Source: Trileptium ribeirensis
Taxonomy: Eukaryota > Nematoda > Enoplea > Enoplida > Thoracostomopsidae
Reading direction: 5' to 3'
Assembly (NCBI GenBank): GCA_030248225.1
Contig: JASANE010007084.1
Span: forward strand, 1-64,000
Length of the DNA: 64,000 nucleotides
Shown: in pieces, positions 46,321-58,042 of the stretch
Layout of the letters: the number at the start of each line of letters is the position of its first letter
Position numbering within the stretch: position 1 is the first letter of the stretch
Translations under genes and position numbers: made by a program
Notes under the pieces: generated by a model
Databases searched by the model: none
The model's input: the letters and a program-made list of their open reading frames with translations, nothing else
What the model was told of the DNA's origin: nothing

Positions 46321-48297
46321 TCGAATATTAAAATTTTACCATTATTGTTGCTGGAGAGTAAAGACACACCCAATACAAATTTGGTACAATATAACCAATG
46401 TGTTCGAGGGCTAAAAACTCTAAACTCTAACTTTTAAAATCTCTAAATCGGACGGTATGACAAAAATGTATAACAACAAATTTGTAGCTCTCGATGATGA
46501 CACTATGCACTGCCCTCGATCATCTCGAAGAGACGTTGCTATCGAGAGAGGATCTTTAAGACGGAAAATTTCTTGGTATTTTTTGCAGCCCGATGGATCT
46601 CGTAACAATTATTACATAAAATTTTTTAGCATTGCAGATCGTTAAAATTAAATGTTTTCTAATTCGTATCGGTTTCGTGACAATTCGGACAGAGAATCAT
46701 TGGAACATGACAAACTAAAGCTTGGTGCATAATCTGATTCTATTGGAATAAAAAGTATGAAAGTAAAACAAGTAAGGCGACGACTCAAGGGTGCAACGTA
46801 CAGCCAAAAAGGTTCCCCGTACAATTTACAGCAATTTCTGGCAAGCTCTCATTTCGACAATTTACGTAACAATATATTATTATTCGTCATAAAAAGCAAT
46901 GGGTTCCCTTCAAACTTAAAATGTCTCTAAGTGACACTCTTAATAGTAGTGACAATAAATACTATTCCAGCAGAACATTATGGGGAACCGACATTTTCAA
47001 CACACTCCGGAAACATAAGTCTTTTACTTCTCTCTAATAATCAGAAAAGACTGAAACATTCAAAATTTTTGAGTGACTGCATCCATGTAAAATTAGAATT
47101 TCAGAGGCGATTTTTTATGTTATGCTTTTTAAAGAAACGCAATATTACACCATCAATGCATTGTGTACAGCGCTATAGCACTTCCTGAGCCATTTCAATA
47201 ATATTTAAACGTTACCACATGGGGAAAATATAATTAACTTTAAGTTAAAATTTAGAATTTTAATAATTTCAAATACAATTTGTTTTGAAAGGACTGTAAT
47301 AATTCGTTATTTTCCGAATACTGGAAAATCGATTTTGGCAAGTAAGTTGCCGCCTGTTTTCCATATTTTAGAAAATTGGCTTCTTGCGTGGCGTATTAGA
47401 ATTCAAAATTGCGTGTATCGCAAGCCACCGCTGTTTGTGTAGACAGGAATTTCTATGTTTTACCGAAGCAGAATATTTTAAATTCGCCTTTAACACAATA
47501 CGTATACATGGGTTATTTATACTCCACTTCAAAACTTATGGGTCGTATAACCACTTTGGTACAAGATGATGTGATTGAATGGAATATTTCTGCGATAAAA
47601 TGAAATTCTTTCGGAATAAACAATTTGTATTTTTGAGCGGAGCGAGGCGAAGCCGAGCGAAGCATTTTTATTTTCTGTCTGGGAGCAAAAAAGTCGATGT
47701 CCGTTCGTCCGTTCGTCTTTCATGGATCTCAAGAACCACTGAACCGATTTTAAAAACTTTTTTGTTTGAAAGCCTATCATGTCAGTGTGTGCACCTGATA
47801 TTTGGGATTAATTTTGAGTGGTTAATTAGCTAATTAGTTAAGCTTATGCAGCTAAAATAGAGAATTTTGCAATATTTGTGTTATTTATTGAAATAGAATA
47901 GTTTCGATCAAACCATTATAGGGTTTTTGGGTCGAAGAATTCAAATATAATATTTGTACCAATGATAAAGCCCTATACCCTATGCAAATGTAGTTATTTG
48001 AAGAACATAAAATTGAGTACATTCGTAATGCCACAGCCCAAGCTCCGCTCACAAATGTAGTTCCACTACTGACTAGTTCATAGTTTTGTTAACGGGGAAA
48101 ATTCTTATGAATGCACAGGCCAAATTTTCTATATTTATTTTTCTAAGTTAACATACTTTAAATATGTATTAAAAGGTGCGTATTTAAAAATACCAAATAA
48201 AATATAGCACTGTATCAAACAGTATTAAGCGAACGTGCTTTGTTGTTTCGAAAATAATACAGAATGTTAAATTAAGCTGATAGCAATTTGTCTCGGG
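46321..48297. other. Centre of the foldback element
   Basis: No transposase or other gene is recognised. A segment around 47,640-47,760 (GAGCGGAGCGAGGCGAAGCC, followed by CGTCCGTTCGTC and a GAACCGATTTT word) resembles a commonly dispersed invertebrate repeat nested in the element. Confidence 0.5.
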
Positions 48298-48480
48298 AGG
48301 CACCAATATCAAACTGAACGGGGCGCCAATAATAAACTAGAGGGGCACACCAATATTAAACTGAAGTGATGCACCAATATCAAGCTGGAGAGGGCACCAT
48401 TATGAAACTGGAAGGTGCACTAATATCTAGCTGGATGGGGCACCAATATTAAACTGGAGGGGGCACCAACATCAATAATG
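48298..48480. repeat. Complementary minisatellite block
   Basis: Six to seven copies of CACCAATATCAAACTGGAGG, the reverse complement of the unit at 45,430-46,320. It is much shorter than its partner, so the two arms have changed copy number independently. Confidence 0.9.
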
Positions 48481-48960
48481 AGCTTGCTATAACAGATATT
48501 TGTTTCTAATGGCTAGCTGTTAGAAACTTTTGTCTCTTATAGCCAGCTGTAAAATACAAAAATCTCTTACAACCAACCTTTAAATATTTGAAATTCTAAT
48601 GGACAACTATTAGAGACTTTTGTATTTTATAACTGTCTGTAAGGGACAAAAGTTTCTAACAGCTAAACTTTAGAGACAGTAATCTGCTATGGCTAGCTGC
48701 AAGAGATTATAGTCTCTAACAGCTAGTTGCTAGAGATTTTTGTATTTATGAGCTATCTATATAAGACTAAAGTCTCTTACAGCTCTCTGTTAGAGATTTA
48801 AATATCAAACAAGCAGTCATTAAAGACAAAAATCCCTAGCAGCCGTTTGCAAGAAACTAAAATATCGTATAACCGTCCATAAGAGACTTTATTTTTTTGC
48901 AAACGGCTGTTAAAGACAAAACTGCCCACTTTTTGCACTCATTATTCTGTGAAACCTACA
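48470..48960 (-). repeat. Right inverted arm of the foldback element
   Basis: Diverged reverse complement of 44,945-45,440, ending GCACTCATTATTCTGTGAAA. Many one- to few-base differences and a few small indels separate the arms, so this is a natural repeat rather than an assembly hairpin of identical sequence. Confidence 0.8.
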
Positions 48961-49344
48961 CAAGCCCTCGCACAGGTGTCTTTCTATGTATACATTTACG
49001 CGTCCAGGCCCATCACGTCCTATTTAAATATCCGAGCTTTCCGTAGCCAAGCCGAGCCGTAAAAAGGTTTCGACTCGAGCCTGATAACACTATAGTCGAT
49101 TCGAGACGGGCCTAAGAATTCGGATCGTTCGACCATCTGGCCTCTGTTCACCGAAAGCGCAACTGTAATCGGTCTCTAGTAGCGGTTTGCTAAGCAGATA
49201 TTCACTGTTCTCTGAAATCGTTCCTACTACTAATTCGCAGATTACACGTTGGCTGCGTTGGAAATTATCTTGTCAAATAACCTCTACAGTGACCGTGTTA
49301 CTGTTACGGCCGGGTCACAATATAGTGACCCAGTGCCATCTCTG

Positions 49345-49352
49345 CAATACGC
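49345..49352. repeat. Right target-site duplication of the foldback element
   Basis: CAATACGC directly follows the terminal CCATCTCTG and matches the left copy CAATACCC at 7 of 8 bases. Confidence 0.75.
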
Positions 49353-50786
49353 ATTAAAACATATTGAAGAATACATGTTATATTAACAGTATAGGGAGTA
49401 CGTATTTAATACGCTGACACCAGCAGTATAGCTTTTATATGCACATTATTTTATTGAATTTCACTAGAAGCTTCCCAAAGACCGTTAAATTTTTTATAAT
49501 TTTAACGTCATCTGTTCAACCTGAAACCCGTTATACGTTATATTGTGATCTATAAGTCTGCTCGTTAATATTTGTGAACCTACATAGTCTCTAGTTTGGC
49601 ATTTATATTCATCATTTATCTATTCACATCAGAATAATAAATGACAGAATAAGGTTTTCATTACCTTCTGTTTAGTGCATGTTAGCCATTTTATATGTTA
49701 GCAGCATCATTTATTTCTCTTAAAAGTTACAAAGTGACAATTAATGGTTGCCATTACCTATCACAAATTCAACGATTGTTAGATTAATTGCGTAACATAC
49801 GTGATATTATTAGCACACTGGTAAGGATTTTTTTGTGCGTCATACCGTACAGAGGGTTGTATATATAAAATACGAATTAACAACATAATATATTCTGTCT
49901 TAATTTTCTGTATTTTGCAGACACTAATTGGGCGCAAGTCCATACAGTTTTACCGGACCAGACCCATGCGATATTTTGCATATAATCCCTAAAAATTGGC
50001 GTTTACATATGAATAACTGTCGCACCGACCCCCATGCCCAAAATAGCGTTGCAACCCAATGTAAACTGCACCTTTGCGCCAATTAAATAGACGTTTATTA
50101 AAGGAATACCGAATCGAAAGATGCGTTTTGCGCTTGAAAATATCGTCAATTTCTCCCACTTGTGGTCACACCGACTTAAATGTATTGAAATAAGCACTAT
50201 TAGGTTGCCCATATTTATCTTGTATACATCCAGGGTGTCTATGGGATCCTGAAAGTCATTTTTCCGGTTCTTGGGGGTCAAATTCCCGGTTTATACAGTC
50301 CTGAAAATGATATTTCTGTAATGGCAACTGGTGTGTACAATTCAGCATGCAAACACATCATTTTACAATGGCTTTTCAGCATTTGAATATCACAACGGTT
50401 GCAAATTCAACACCTGGTTCCACAATTAAATACTAGAGTTGCAGAGTTAATATCTCGGCTGATTTAGATTCGTTGGGATTCCTTTGAAATACGCATGTAT
50501 CACAAATAAGAAGAAAGGTAAATTTCAAGAACCGTCTTTTCACATGAAATACGGATGCCTAAAAACTAAGCTGTTACGTAGACCGATGTTAGCAGTATGT
50601 TAGCCTTAACTTTAATGACATAAGACTTCTACCATGTAAACATAATACAAAAAAATTGCGGTTAACTTATATATAACATAACCTATCCTACATAACATGA
50701 GGAAGTATGTAAATCAAGAAAACAGTATTGCACATCACATGTTTAAGCAAATTAAGTAAACCGATACCAAACGAACAGTTATCCAG
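49353..50786. other. AT-rich host sequence downstream of the SET exon
   Basis: No exon, motif or repeat is supported. On the minus strand this is the 3' side of the SET-domain exon; I saw no AATAAA within 150 bp of its stop. Confidence 0.45.
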
Positions 50787-51367
50787 TTATGAATTCTGAA
50801 GCCACCATACTCTTCTATCATAATCCCCATAGTCATAAAAAAGCTGATCGCCTTTTTTCAGTGTCACTAATGCTTTGAAGAAAATGTAGTCAACGCCATT
50901 TACTTCTTGCAAAAAAGGCTTCAGGTTAGGATGCAGGCGAGAGTGGTTGATGTAGCGCCCTTTTCGCTTGCTGCTGAGAGCATCAATACATTGCCACTTG
51001 TCACGTCTATCTTTATAGAAAAACAAATAGCAACTGAAGTTCTTCTTCTTTGCTTTCCTGAACGCTTTGACTCGAGAGTTCTCTCGGTAAATTCCAACTG
51101 AACGCGAAACACATTGCCCATGATATATGCAGATTAATTCTCCTGCCTCGAAATTCTTGTCCACATATACTCCTTTCCCGATCGCCGGGTCTCCAGTGTG
51201 ACGAACAATGAGGGATTTTCGATCGTTAGCTACCAACTGCTCAAGAAATTCTGGTGCATAACTACGTTTAGAATGAGTTATCGTTCGCTTGGCACGATCT
51301 CGGTAACTCACCTTCTTGTCTTCGAGAGCTTGGAGTATTCTTATCTCTAACGTGTCGTCAACTTCTT
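50787..51367 (-). CDS. Terminal exon: SET-domain lysine methyltransferase, KMT5A (SET8)-like
   Basis: A 581-nt exon, acceptor CACTTTTAG at 51,368, phase 1, open to TAA at 50,787-50,789 (192 residues). The first 35 residues are acidic/basic helical (EEVDDTLEIRILQALEDKK). The SET domain then follows: GDPAIGKGVYVDKNFEAGEL, CIYHGQ, a Lys-rich insert, YINHSR (the NHS cofactor/catalytic motif) and DQLFYDYGDYDRR (the catalytic Tyr motif). This layout and the short C-terminus are like KMT5A, which monomethylates histone H4 Lys20. Residues needed for S-adenosylmethionine binding appear intact. KMT5A-like genes are often multiplied in invertebrate genomes, sometimes in transposons, so a histone substrate is not certain. 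Confidence 0.85.
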
Positions 51368-52364
51368 CTAAAAGTGAAAATACGCTGCCATATTAATTAA
51401 AGGCAGAGTAGCACGCATATGGGTGTCAAACATAGTGGATATGTAGACAGAACTGTCTTTCTAAACATAATAATAGGTAAATAATAATTAATGAAAACTG
51501 GGTTTTGTCCAAGGTAGAGGCGGTAGATTTTTCAGGGCAGCCCACAATCTGCTATGAATACAAAGTAGAAAGAGTTCAATTTGAACATACAATTGACAAC
51601 CGTGAACGTTTCTGCTCAGATAGACACCTGGCGTTCCTATTTGTTAAAGTATAACAAATTCTACCCAAAGTTTAATATGTTATCTAACCTACATTTACAC
51701 GCTACATATTTGTTGAGTTAGAATTTACGTAGGTGTGAAATAAAATTGATTTCTATACGTGCAAAGTAAATGTTTTCCATTACCTTTGGACTTTTAGTGC
51801 ACTAAATTCGAGAAAACATGCAATTTTTGCACCAAATCCACAGCCTTAAAGAAAGTAAGCTTAAGTGATTATGCTATTTTAGCGAAAAGATATTGTCACA
51901 TAGTTGTGCCTTTTACAATTTTTGTCTATCTCCAAGCTGCAGTTTGCGACGCCTACGGCCCAAAGGAATTTTTGCTCTTTCCTACACTATAATTATGTAA
52001 AGATTGGTATATTGCCAAAGTATTAACATAGGTAGTCATGAAGGTTTGTCCTGGATTGCTTGGTTTGCTTTCTCTTTCTCTTTTTAATGGTCATTGCATT
52101 TGAACAATTTTTGCGGTAGTTGGGAAAGGGCCAGAAAGTTGTGTTCCGCAAAGCTGTATATCTCGATGAACTGGTTTTGCTGGACCCTAGCCGAATGAAC
52201 TGGTCTTTTGGACCATAACCGTAGCAAGCATTAATTAAAAACATAATTCAAAGTAAACTCTGCAACGGAAGAGACCTTTACCGTGGCATTTCCCATAAGG
52301 GTCGATAACGTTATGGCACATCGAATCATAGGCATATCGTCTATTGACTCTTCTGCGGAAATAT

Positions 52365-52680
52365 ATTTATTACTGTTGGGTTTTGTGAACCCTAGGTCCT
52401 AGAAAATATTTCTTCAAAAATGAAAGTTTCAAAGTGAACTCTACACTGCAAGAAGCCTTCGACGCGGAATTACTCACAAGGGTCAATGACTTCCGGGATG
52501 ATTTCTGGAGGGTTCCCCTATATTTATTACCGTTGGGTTTTGTGAACCCTAGGTCCTAGAAAACATTTCTTCAAAAAATGAAAGTTTCAAACTGAACTCT
52601 ACAGCGCAAGAAGCCGTCGACGCAGAATTTCTCACAATGGTCAATTACTTCCGGGATGATTTCTGGAGGGTCCCCCACTT
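52365..52680. repeat. Tandem duplication, unit about 157 bp
   Basis: Two copies beginning ATTTATTAC(T/C)GTTGGGTTTT start at 52,365 and 52,522 and share the AACCCTAGGTCCTAGAAAA core and a GATGATTTCTGGAGGGT end. A weaker third relative lies just before (52,250-52,330). Confidence 0.85.
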
Positions 52681-52857
52681 CGTTGTCCCTAACTGCTGTC
52701 AACCTTCAAAATGGATTGTTTGCTTCAATTTTTCCATAAATGTATGCGCAACTTATTTTGACCCGGTTGATTGTTAAGTTCTCCAGTGAACCATATGGGG
52801 CAGAAGGTTAAGCTGTAGACCTAACAGTACCAGCGAAGCATCCAGTTTGATACGATA

Positions 52858-53061
52858 GTGTGTTGTAAACTTGACCCACTTCTGGCGGTAAATCAGTTTA
52901 TTTTACAAACAAACCGTACAAATATTGACATGATTGCTTACGTACTTGAAAACTCTGTAAAAGAAATGGTAGATAGAGCTGTTTCATTTGATGCACAGTT
53001 CCGTTTAATCGCAGGAGTTATGTCACCAGCAGCAGGGCCTAAAATTATTGTGCATTTATAG
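52858..53061 (+). CDS. Open frame of unknown nature, tentative
   Basis: 67 residues reading LDPLLAVNQFILQTN, NIDMIAYVLENSVKEMVDRA and FRLIAGVMSPAAGPK, followed by a stop. The composition is protein-like and AT content is locally lower, but I recognise no family and no convincing upstream acceptor. It is opposite in strand to the SET/Ulp1 exons around it. It could be an exon relic of an inserted element. Confidence 0.25.
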   Translation: MCCKLDPLLAVNQFILQTNRTNIDMIAYVLENSVKEMVDRAVSFDAQFRLIAGVMSPAAGPKIIVHL

Positions 53062-53795
53062 ATTGTGGAAACTTGATTATTTTATCAAAAGTTTTCTAAC
53101 TGCTTTTCAAAATGCTTTATTTTACGCCCACCTTTAAAATGTTTTAAAAAGGTAAAATTTTAAAATTAAAATCTCCACTATACACAATTGTGGGGAAATG
53201 CATGTATTTACAGTACAGCTTTTTCGTCGTTAAAATTGACAGTATCGAGAAGCAAAGCACATAAGCTGAAATTTTGGACATCAGGCATTCAAAAACAAAT
53301 TAGTACAGACACTGAGGCACCTTTAGCGCGCGTCAACAACAAGCACAAAGCTGTTCGACTAAAATCTGAGACCTGCAGTGCTCGCTCTAGCAGCAAAGCT
53401 GAAATTTATTTCAGCTGAAATGGCAATAGGCTGAAATCCACATATATCTAAAATCGAAAATTAAGTAAAACAGCCTACTGGACTTTTGAGGCTATTAATA
53501 GCTTGCTTGTTTTATCGCCAAAATGGTGAATATGAGTATTGAATATGTAATCTAGAGGTATCCACAGCTATATTGAACATTAAATTACAAAATAAGCAAC
53601 CGAATATCAGTTATGATGGTTGGGAAGATGCACACTATTATTGTCCTCGCAAAGTGCAATTATATACAGGACATATTACTCTGCAAAATGAAGCCACAAA
53701 CACCTATATAGCTCTAGCAGTTGCACAGTTATTACCATTTTCACACATTTTAGGCATCATGGCCTTAAAAAACTGCTAGACCATCAGTTTTAACA

Positions 53796-53882
53796 ATTAT
53801 TGCTAATATTATTGTTATTATTATTGCTATTGTTTTACAATTATTGCTATTATTGTTATTATTGTTTTTACAGTTTATTGTT
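53796..53882. repeat. TTATTG/ATTATT microsatellite
   Basis: Imperfect runs of ATTATTGTT and TTATTGCTA. No coding meaning. Confidence 0.85.
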
Positions 53883-54543
53883 ACTATTTGGAAAATAATA
53901 ACAAAGCAGTACACTATTTCCAGCTGCATAGGGAATAAATTTTTCTACGAAATTAAACAATAAACCAATATATCTCGCGTGGTTGTAGAGGTATTACCAT
54001 TTTCGTCTATATTGGGTATCAGAGGCCCATTTTAGAACCCGTTTTGACCGAAAGCCTATTTGTTTAGAGAACGGCCTGAAGTATCATAGGTGCTTGTTTG
54101 CTCTATATTACAAAATAAGCCTAATAAGTCTCAGATATCTACAATAATCTGATAAAATACCCGATACGAGCTCGTTTGACCAGCTTTTTCCAAAGATATT
54201 AGAATCTCATTTAACACCGCTAAATGGCAACAAATATAGCTCGCAAATCAGTCAGCCCAGCCGAAGTTGAGTTATGCGTGCCAATTATAAAGGCAAATGA
54301 CAGATTGGTCAAATTCATTTAAATACTGCTGCAGCTAGTAAGAATTCTTTAACTCGCTCGTTTTATTCACTACATTCGGTTATCCCATAGAAATTATTTA
54401 GATAGAAAATTATTCTGGTTGCAATATTTAAGAAACTTTACAATTGTGGCAGTCGCCAGTGAAATCGGCCAATTTTCAGAATATGAATTCATAAGTTAAT
54501 CAGTAATGATAACCACACATACTAGTACTATTTATTACCGCAC

Positions 54544-54633
54544 CAGGCGAACTATCGAAATCGACAGGCTGCACTGCTTCTTCCAAGACAGCTGTCATAT
54601 TCTGTGCAGTGACTGCTTCAGTAATGTTTGTGT
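54544..54633 (-). CDS. Diverged copy of the tandem exon, 90 nt, phase 1-1
   Basis: Acceptor ATGTTTAG at 54,634 and donor GTGCGG bound a 90-nt open exon encoding TNITEAVTAQNMTAVLEEAV, then QPVDFDSSP. Its TN...E, TA, and A(V/A)LEE.VQ positions match the 31-residue unit repeated at 55-58 kb, so it is a seventh, older copy lying between the array and the SET exon. It keeps symmetric phase-1 borders, so it can be included or skipped without frame change. Confidence 0.65.
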
Positions 54634-55350
54634 CTAAACATGGTAAATAGCAGCTAAATATTTATAATCAATGCAGTATATTTGTGTAGCTATAAGTAAA
54701 TGACTCTCAAATCTACCACAGCAAATGCATGATATAAACAAATTGAATTTTCGTTCTTTCTGTAATTTAGTCTTATCCGACGCAAAAAGGCAGAGCCGCA
54801 AACAATAAAATTGCCCCGAGCATAACGTATGCAGTCTTCAGTCAGTGTTCGCTGTTTATAAATCAAGAATATCTCATGGCAAAATCTTCATACAGAAATC
54901 AAGCATGATCTGTGAGCAGACCTCAGATGTGCCGCTTTTCGTCATACGTTATTTGCGATTGACCATCGCTGGTTATGTGTACCGAGCATCCATTGTCATG
55001 TACGAGAATATATATTTAATATTTCGAACAACACATTCAAAGAGTTATGAAAAATATTGAAATAGTAACATGTTCCTACAGTATATAGCTCCATAAAGGC
55101 CGTTTGCACTTTAAAGTAGCGAATTTGTATTCGGGGTTTTTACAGGTGGAAGGACACACCAAGTCTTCAATGATCCTGCGTTATCTAAATGAGACAAGTA
55201 ACAGCAATAAAATGATGCAATTTATCTTCAAAAACTAAAAAGAATCCAAAATATGAATTTAACTGCGAAGCGGAATGACATTTCAGAGATAAACGAACGT
55301 TTAAAAAACTGCGAACAGTGTGAAAGATAATTCGGAATTGACTAGCGTAC

Positions 55351-55443
55351 CAGAAAAAGCATCTGGATCACCGGACTGCACTGTTTCTTCCAAAGCAGCA
55401 CCATTTGTTTCCCGTGCAGTAGCACCCTGTTCAGCGTTGGTAT
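55351..55443 (-). CDS. Tandem exon copy 1 of 6 (counted from the left)
   Basis: 93 nt between acceptor ATCTTCAG and donor GTACGC, phase 1-1. Encodes TNAEQGATARETNGAALEE, then TVQSGDPDAFS. The acidic, Ala/Gly/Thr-rich, low-hydrophobicity unit suggests a flexible linker. Longer minus-strand frames over the same region (VLLHGKQMVLLWKKQ) are the wrong frame, running into intron. Confidence 0.7.
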
Positions 55444-55870
55444 CTGAAGATAATAATTAGCAGATAAATCATTCAGTATCGCTAAATGTATGCATTGGAA
55501 AATGTCACCAAGAAATTTCTGTAGTAAATGCAATATGCAGCTTGGACTTTCAAGCACTTCTGCAATTTCAAACAATTTCGTGTAATAATAGGAACGGTAA
55601 GGAGTGTCATGAGCAACAAACTGTCAGAAGCACGGCATACTAAGCAGAAACTGATTATAAACCAAACTACGCAATGTAAATTTTACCAGAGGTATGATCT
55701 GCGATACCAGCTGCATTAAAATGATAAAATTGTCTTCAAAATAAATAAAAAATCAAAAATCTGAATTTGGCTGCGAAACTAATTGACATTTCAGAGACAA
55801 ACGAACGTTTAAAACAAACTGTGAACAGTGTGCCACATAATTCGGAATTGTGTGCCATTGAATAACGTAC

Positions 55871-55963
55871 CAGAAAAAGCATCTGTATCACCAGACTGCG
55901 CTGTTTCTTCCAAAGCAGCACCATTTGTTTCCCGTGCAGTAGCACCCTGCTCAGCGTTGGTAT
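55871..55963 (-). CDS. Tandem exon copy 2 of 6
   Basis: Same 93-nt exon with donor GTACGT. Differs from copy 1 at two residues (TAQSGDTDAFS: Val to Ala and Pro to Thr). Open, with intact splice dinucleotides. Confidence 0.7.
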
Positions 55964-56390
55964 CTGAAGATAATAATTAGCAGATAAATCATTCAGTATC
56001 GCTAAAATTTATGCATTGGAGAATGTCAGCATAAAATTCTGTAGTAAACGCAATATGCAGTTTGGACTTTCAAGCACTTCTGCAATTTCAAACAATTTCA
56101 TGTAATAATAGGAACGGCAAGGAGTGTCATGAGCAACAAATTGTCAGAAGCACGGCATACTAAGCAGAAACTAATTATAAACCAAACTACGCAATGTAAA
56201 TTTTACCAGAGGTATGATCTGCGATACCAGCTGCATTAAAATGATAAAATTGTCTTCAAAATAAATAAAAAATCAAAAATCTGAATTTGGCTGCGAAACT
56301 AATTGACATTTCAGAGACAAACGAACGTTTAAAACAAACTGTGAACAGTGTGCCACATAATTCGGAATTGTGTGCCATTGAATAACGTAC

Positions 56391-56483
56391 CAGAAAAAGC
56401 ATCTGGATCACCGGACTGCACTGTTTCTTCCAAAGCAGCACCATTTGTTTCCCGTGCAGTAGCACCCTGCTCAGCGTTGGTAT
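56391..56483 (-). CDS. Tandem exon copy 3 of 6
   Basis: Same exon, with the same residues as copy 1 (TVQSGDPDAFS) and donor GTACGT. Confidence 0.7.
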
Positions 56484-56909
56484 CTGAAGATAATAATTAG
56501 CAGATAAATCATTCAGTATCGCTAAATGTATGCATTGGAAAATGTCACCAAGAAATTTCTGTAGTAAATGCAATATGCAGCTTGGACTTTCAACCACTTC
56601 TGCAATTTCAAACAATTTCGTGTAATAATAGAAACGGTAAAGAGTGTCATGAGCAACAAATTGCAGAAGCACGGCATACTAAGCAGAAACTAATTATAAA
56701 CCAAACTACGCAATGTAAATTTTACCAGAGGTATGATCTGCGATACCAGCTGCATTAAAATGATAAAATTGTCTTCAAAATAAATAAAAAATCAAAAATC
56801 TGAATTTGACTGCGAAACTAATTGACATTTAAGAGACAAACGAACGTTTAAAACAAAGTGTGAACAGTGTACCACATAATTCGGAATTGTGTGCCATTGA
56901 CTAGCGTAC

Positions 56910-57002
56910 CAGAAAAAGTATCTGGATCACCGGACTGCGCTGTTTCTTCCAAAGCTGCACCATTTGTTTCCCGTGCAGTAGCACCCTGCTCAGCGTTGGT
57001 AT
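56910..57002 (-). CDS. Tandem exon copy 4 of 6
   Basis: Same exon, reading TAQSGDPDTFS at its end, donor GTACGC. Confidence 0.7.
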
Positions 57003-57429
57003 CTGAAGATAATAATTAGCAGATAAATCATTCAGTATCGCTAAAATTTATGCATTGGAAAATGTCAGCATAAAATTCTGTAGTAAACGCAATATGCAGT
57101 TTGGACTTTCAAGCACTTCTGCAATTTCAAACAATTTCATGTAATAATAGAAACGGTAAGGAGTGTCATGAGCAACAAATTGTCAGAAGCACGGCATACT
57201 AAGCAGAAACTAATTATAAACCAAACTACGCAATGTAAATTTTACCAGAGGTATGATCTGCGATACCAGCTGCATTAAAATGATAAAATTGTCTTCAAAA
57301 TAAATAAAAAATCAAAAATCTGAATTTGGCTGCGAAATTAATTGACATTTCAGAGACAAACGAACGTTTAAAACAAACTGTGAACAGTGTGCCGCATAAT
57401 TCGGAATTGTGTGCCATTGAATAACGTAC

Positions 57430-57522
57430 CAGAAAAAGCATCTGGATCACCGGACTGCGTTATTTCTTCCAAAGCTGCACCATTTGTTTCCCGTGCAGTA
57501 GCACCCTGCTCAGCGTTGGTAT
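57430..57522 (-). CDS. Tandem exon copy 5 of 6
   Basis: Same exon, with EEITQSGDPDAFS (Thr-Val replaced by Ile-Thr), donor GTACGT. Confidence 0.7.
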
Positions 57523-57949
57523 CTGAAGATAATAATTAGCAGATAAATCATTCAGTATCGCTAAAATTTATGCATTGGAAAATGTCAGCATAAAATTCTG
57601 TAGTAAACGCAATATGCAGTTTGGACTTTCAAGCACTTCTGCAATTTCAAACAATTTCATGTAATAATAGACACTGTAAGGAGTGTCATGAGCAACAAAT
57701 TGTCAGAAGCACGGCATACTAAGCAGAAACTAATTATAAACCAAACTACGCAATGTAAATTTTACCAGAGGTATGATCTGCGATACCAGCTGCATTAAAA
57801 TGATAAAATTGTCTTCAAAATAAATAAAAAATCAAAAATCTGAATTTGACTGCGAAACTAATTGACATTTAAGAGACAAACGAACGTTTAAAACAAAGTG
57901 TGAACAGTGTACCACATAATTCGGAATTGTGTGCCATTGACTAGCGTAC

Positions 57950-58042
57950 CAGAAAAAGTATCTGGATCACCGGACTGCGCTGTTTCTTCCAAAGCAGCAC
58001 CATTTGTTTCCCGTGCAGTAGCACCCTGCTCAGCGTTGGTAT
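57950..58042 (-). CDS. Tandem exon copy 6 of 6
   Basis: Same exon, reading TAQSGDPDTFS, donor GTACGC. First of the array in transcription order, 893 bp downstream of the unknown exon at 58,935-59,249. Confidence 0.7.

Larger units (their letters stand above)
44125..49344. mobile_element. hAT-like foldback element, about 5.2 kb, non-autonomous
   Basis: The ends are CAGAGATGG (44,125) and CCATCTCTG (49,344), perfect inverted termini of the CAGNG type used by hAT transposons, with an 8-bp target duplication (7/8). Just inside both ends are GGGTCAC/GTGACCC-rich stretches. Long inner inverted arms (about 44,945-45,440 against 48,470-48,960) and complementary minisatellite blocks point towards each other. 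The 2-kb middle (46,320-48,300) has only short frames and no transposase. So the element resembles Foldback/Galileo-type structures mobilised in trans. The arms are diverged, indicating age. Confidence 0.75.

Noticed and set aside
45468..46373. Several repetitive 60-137-residue minus-strand proteins
   Set aside because: They are direct translations of the 24-26 bp minisatellite in shifting frames.
52023..52244. Minus-strand frame ending in a Lys/Arg-rich tail
   Set aside because: The basic KKRKRKQ segment is suggestive of a nuclear signal, but no acceptor site or conserved sequence supports an exon.
55342..56672. Minus-strand frames ending in a shared PTLSRVLLHGKQ-type peptide
   Set aside because: They cross splice sites and use a frame different from the phase-1 frame of neighbouring exons. 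The exon reading is more coherent.
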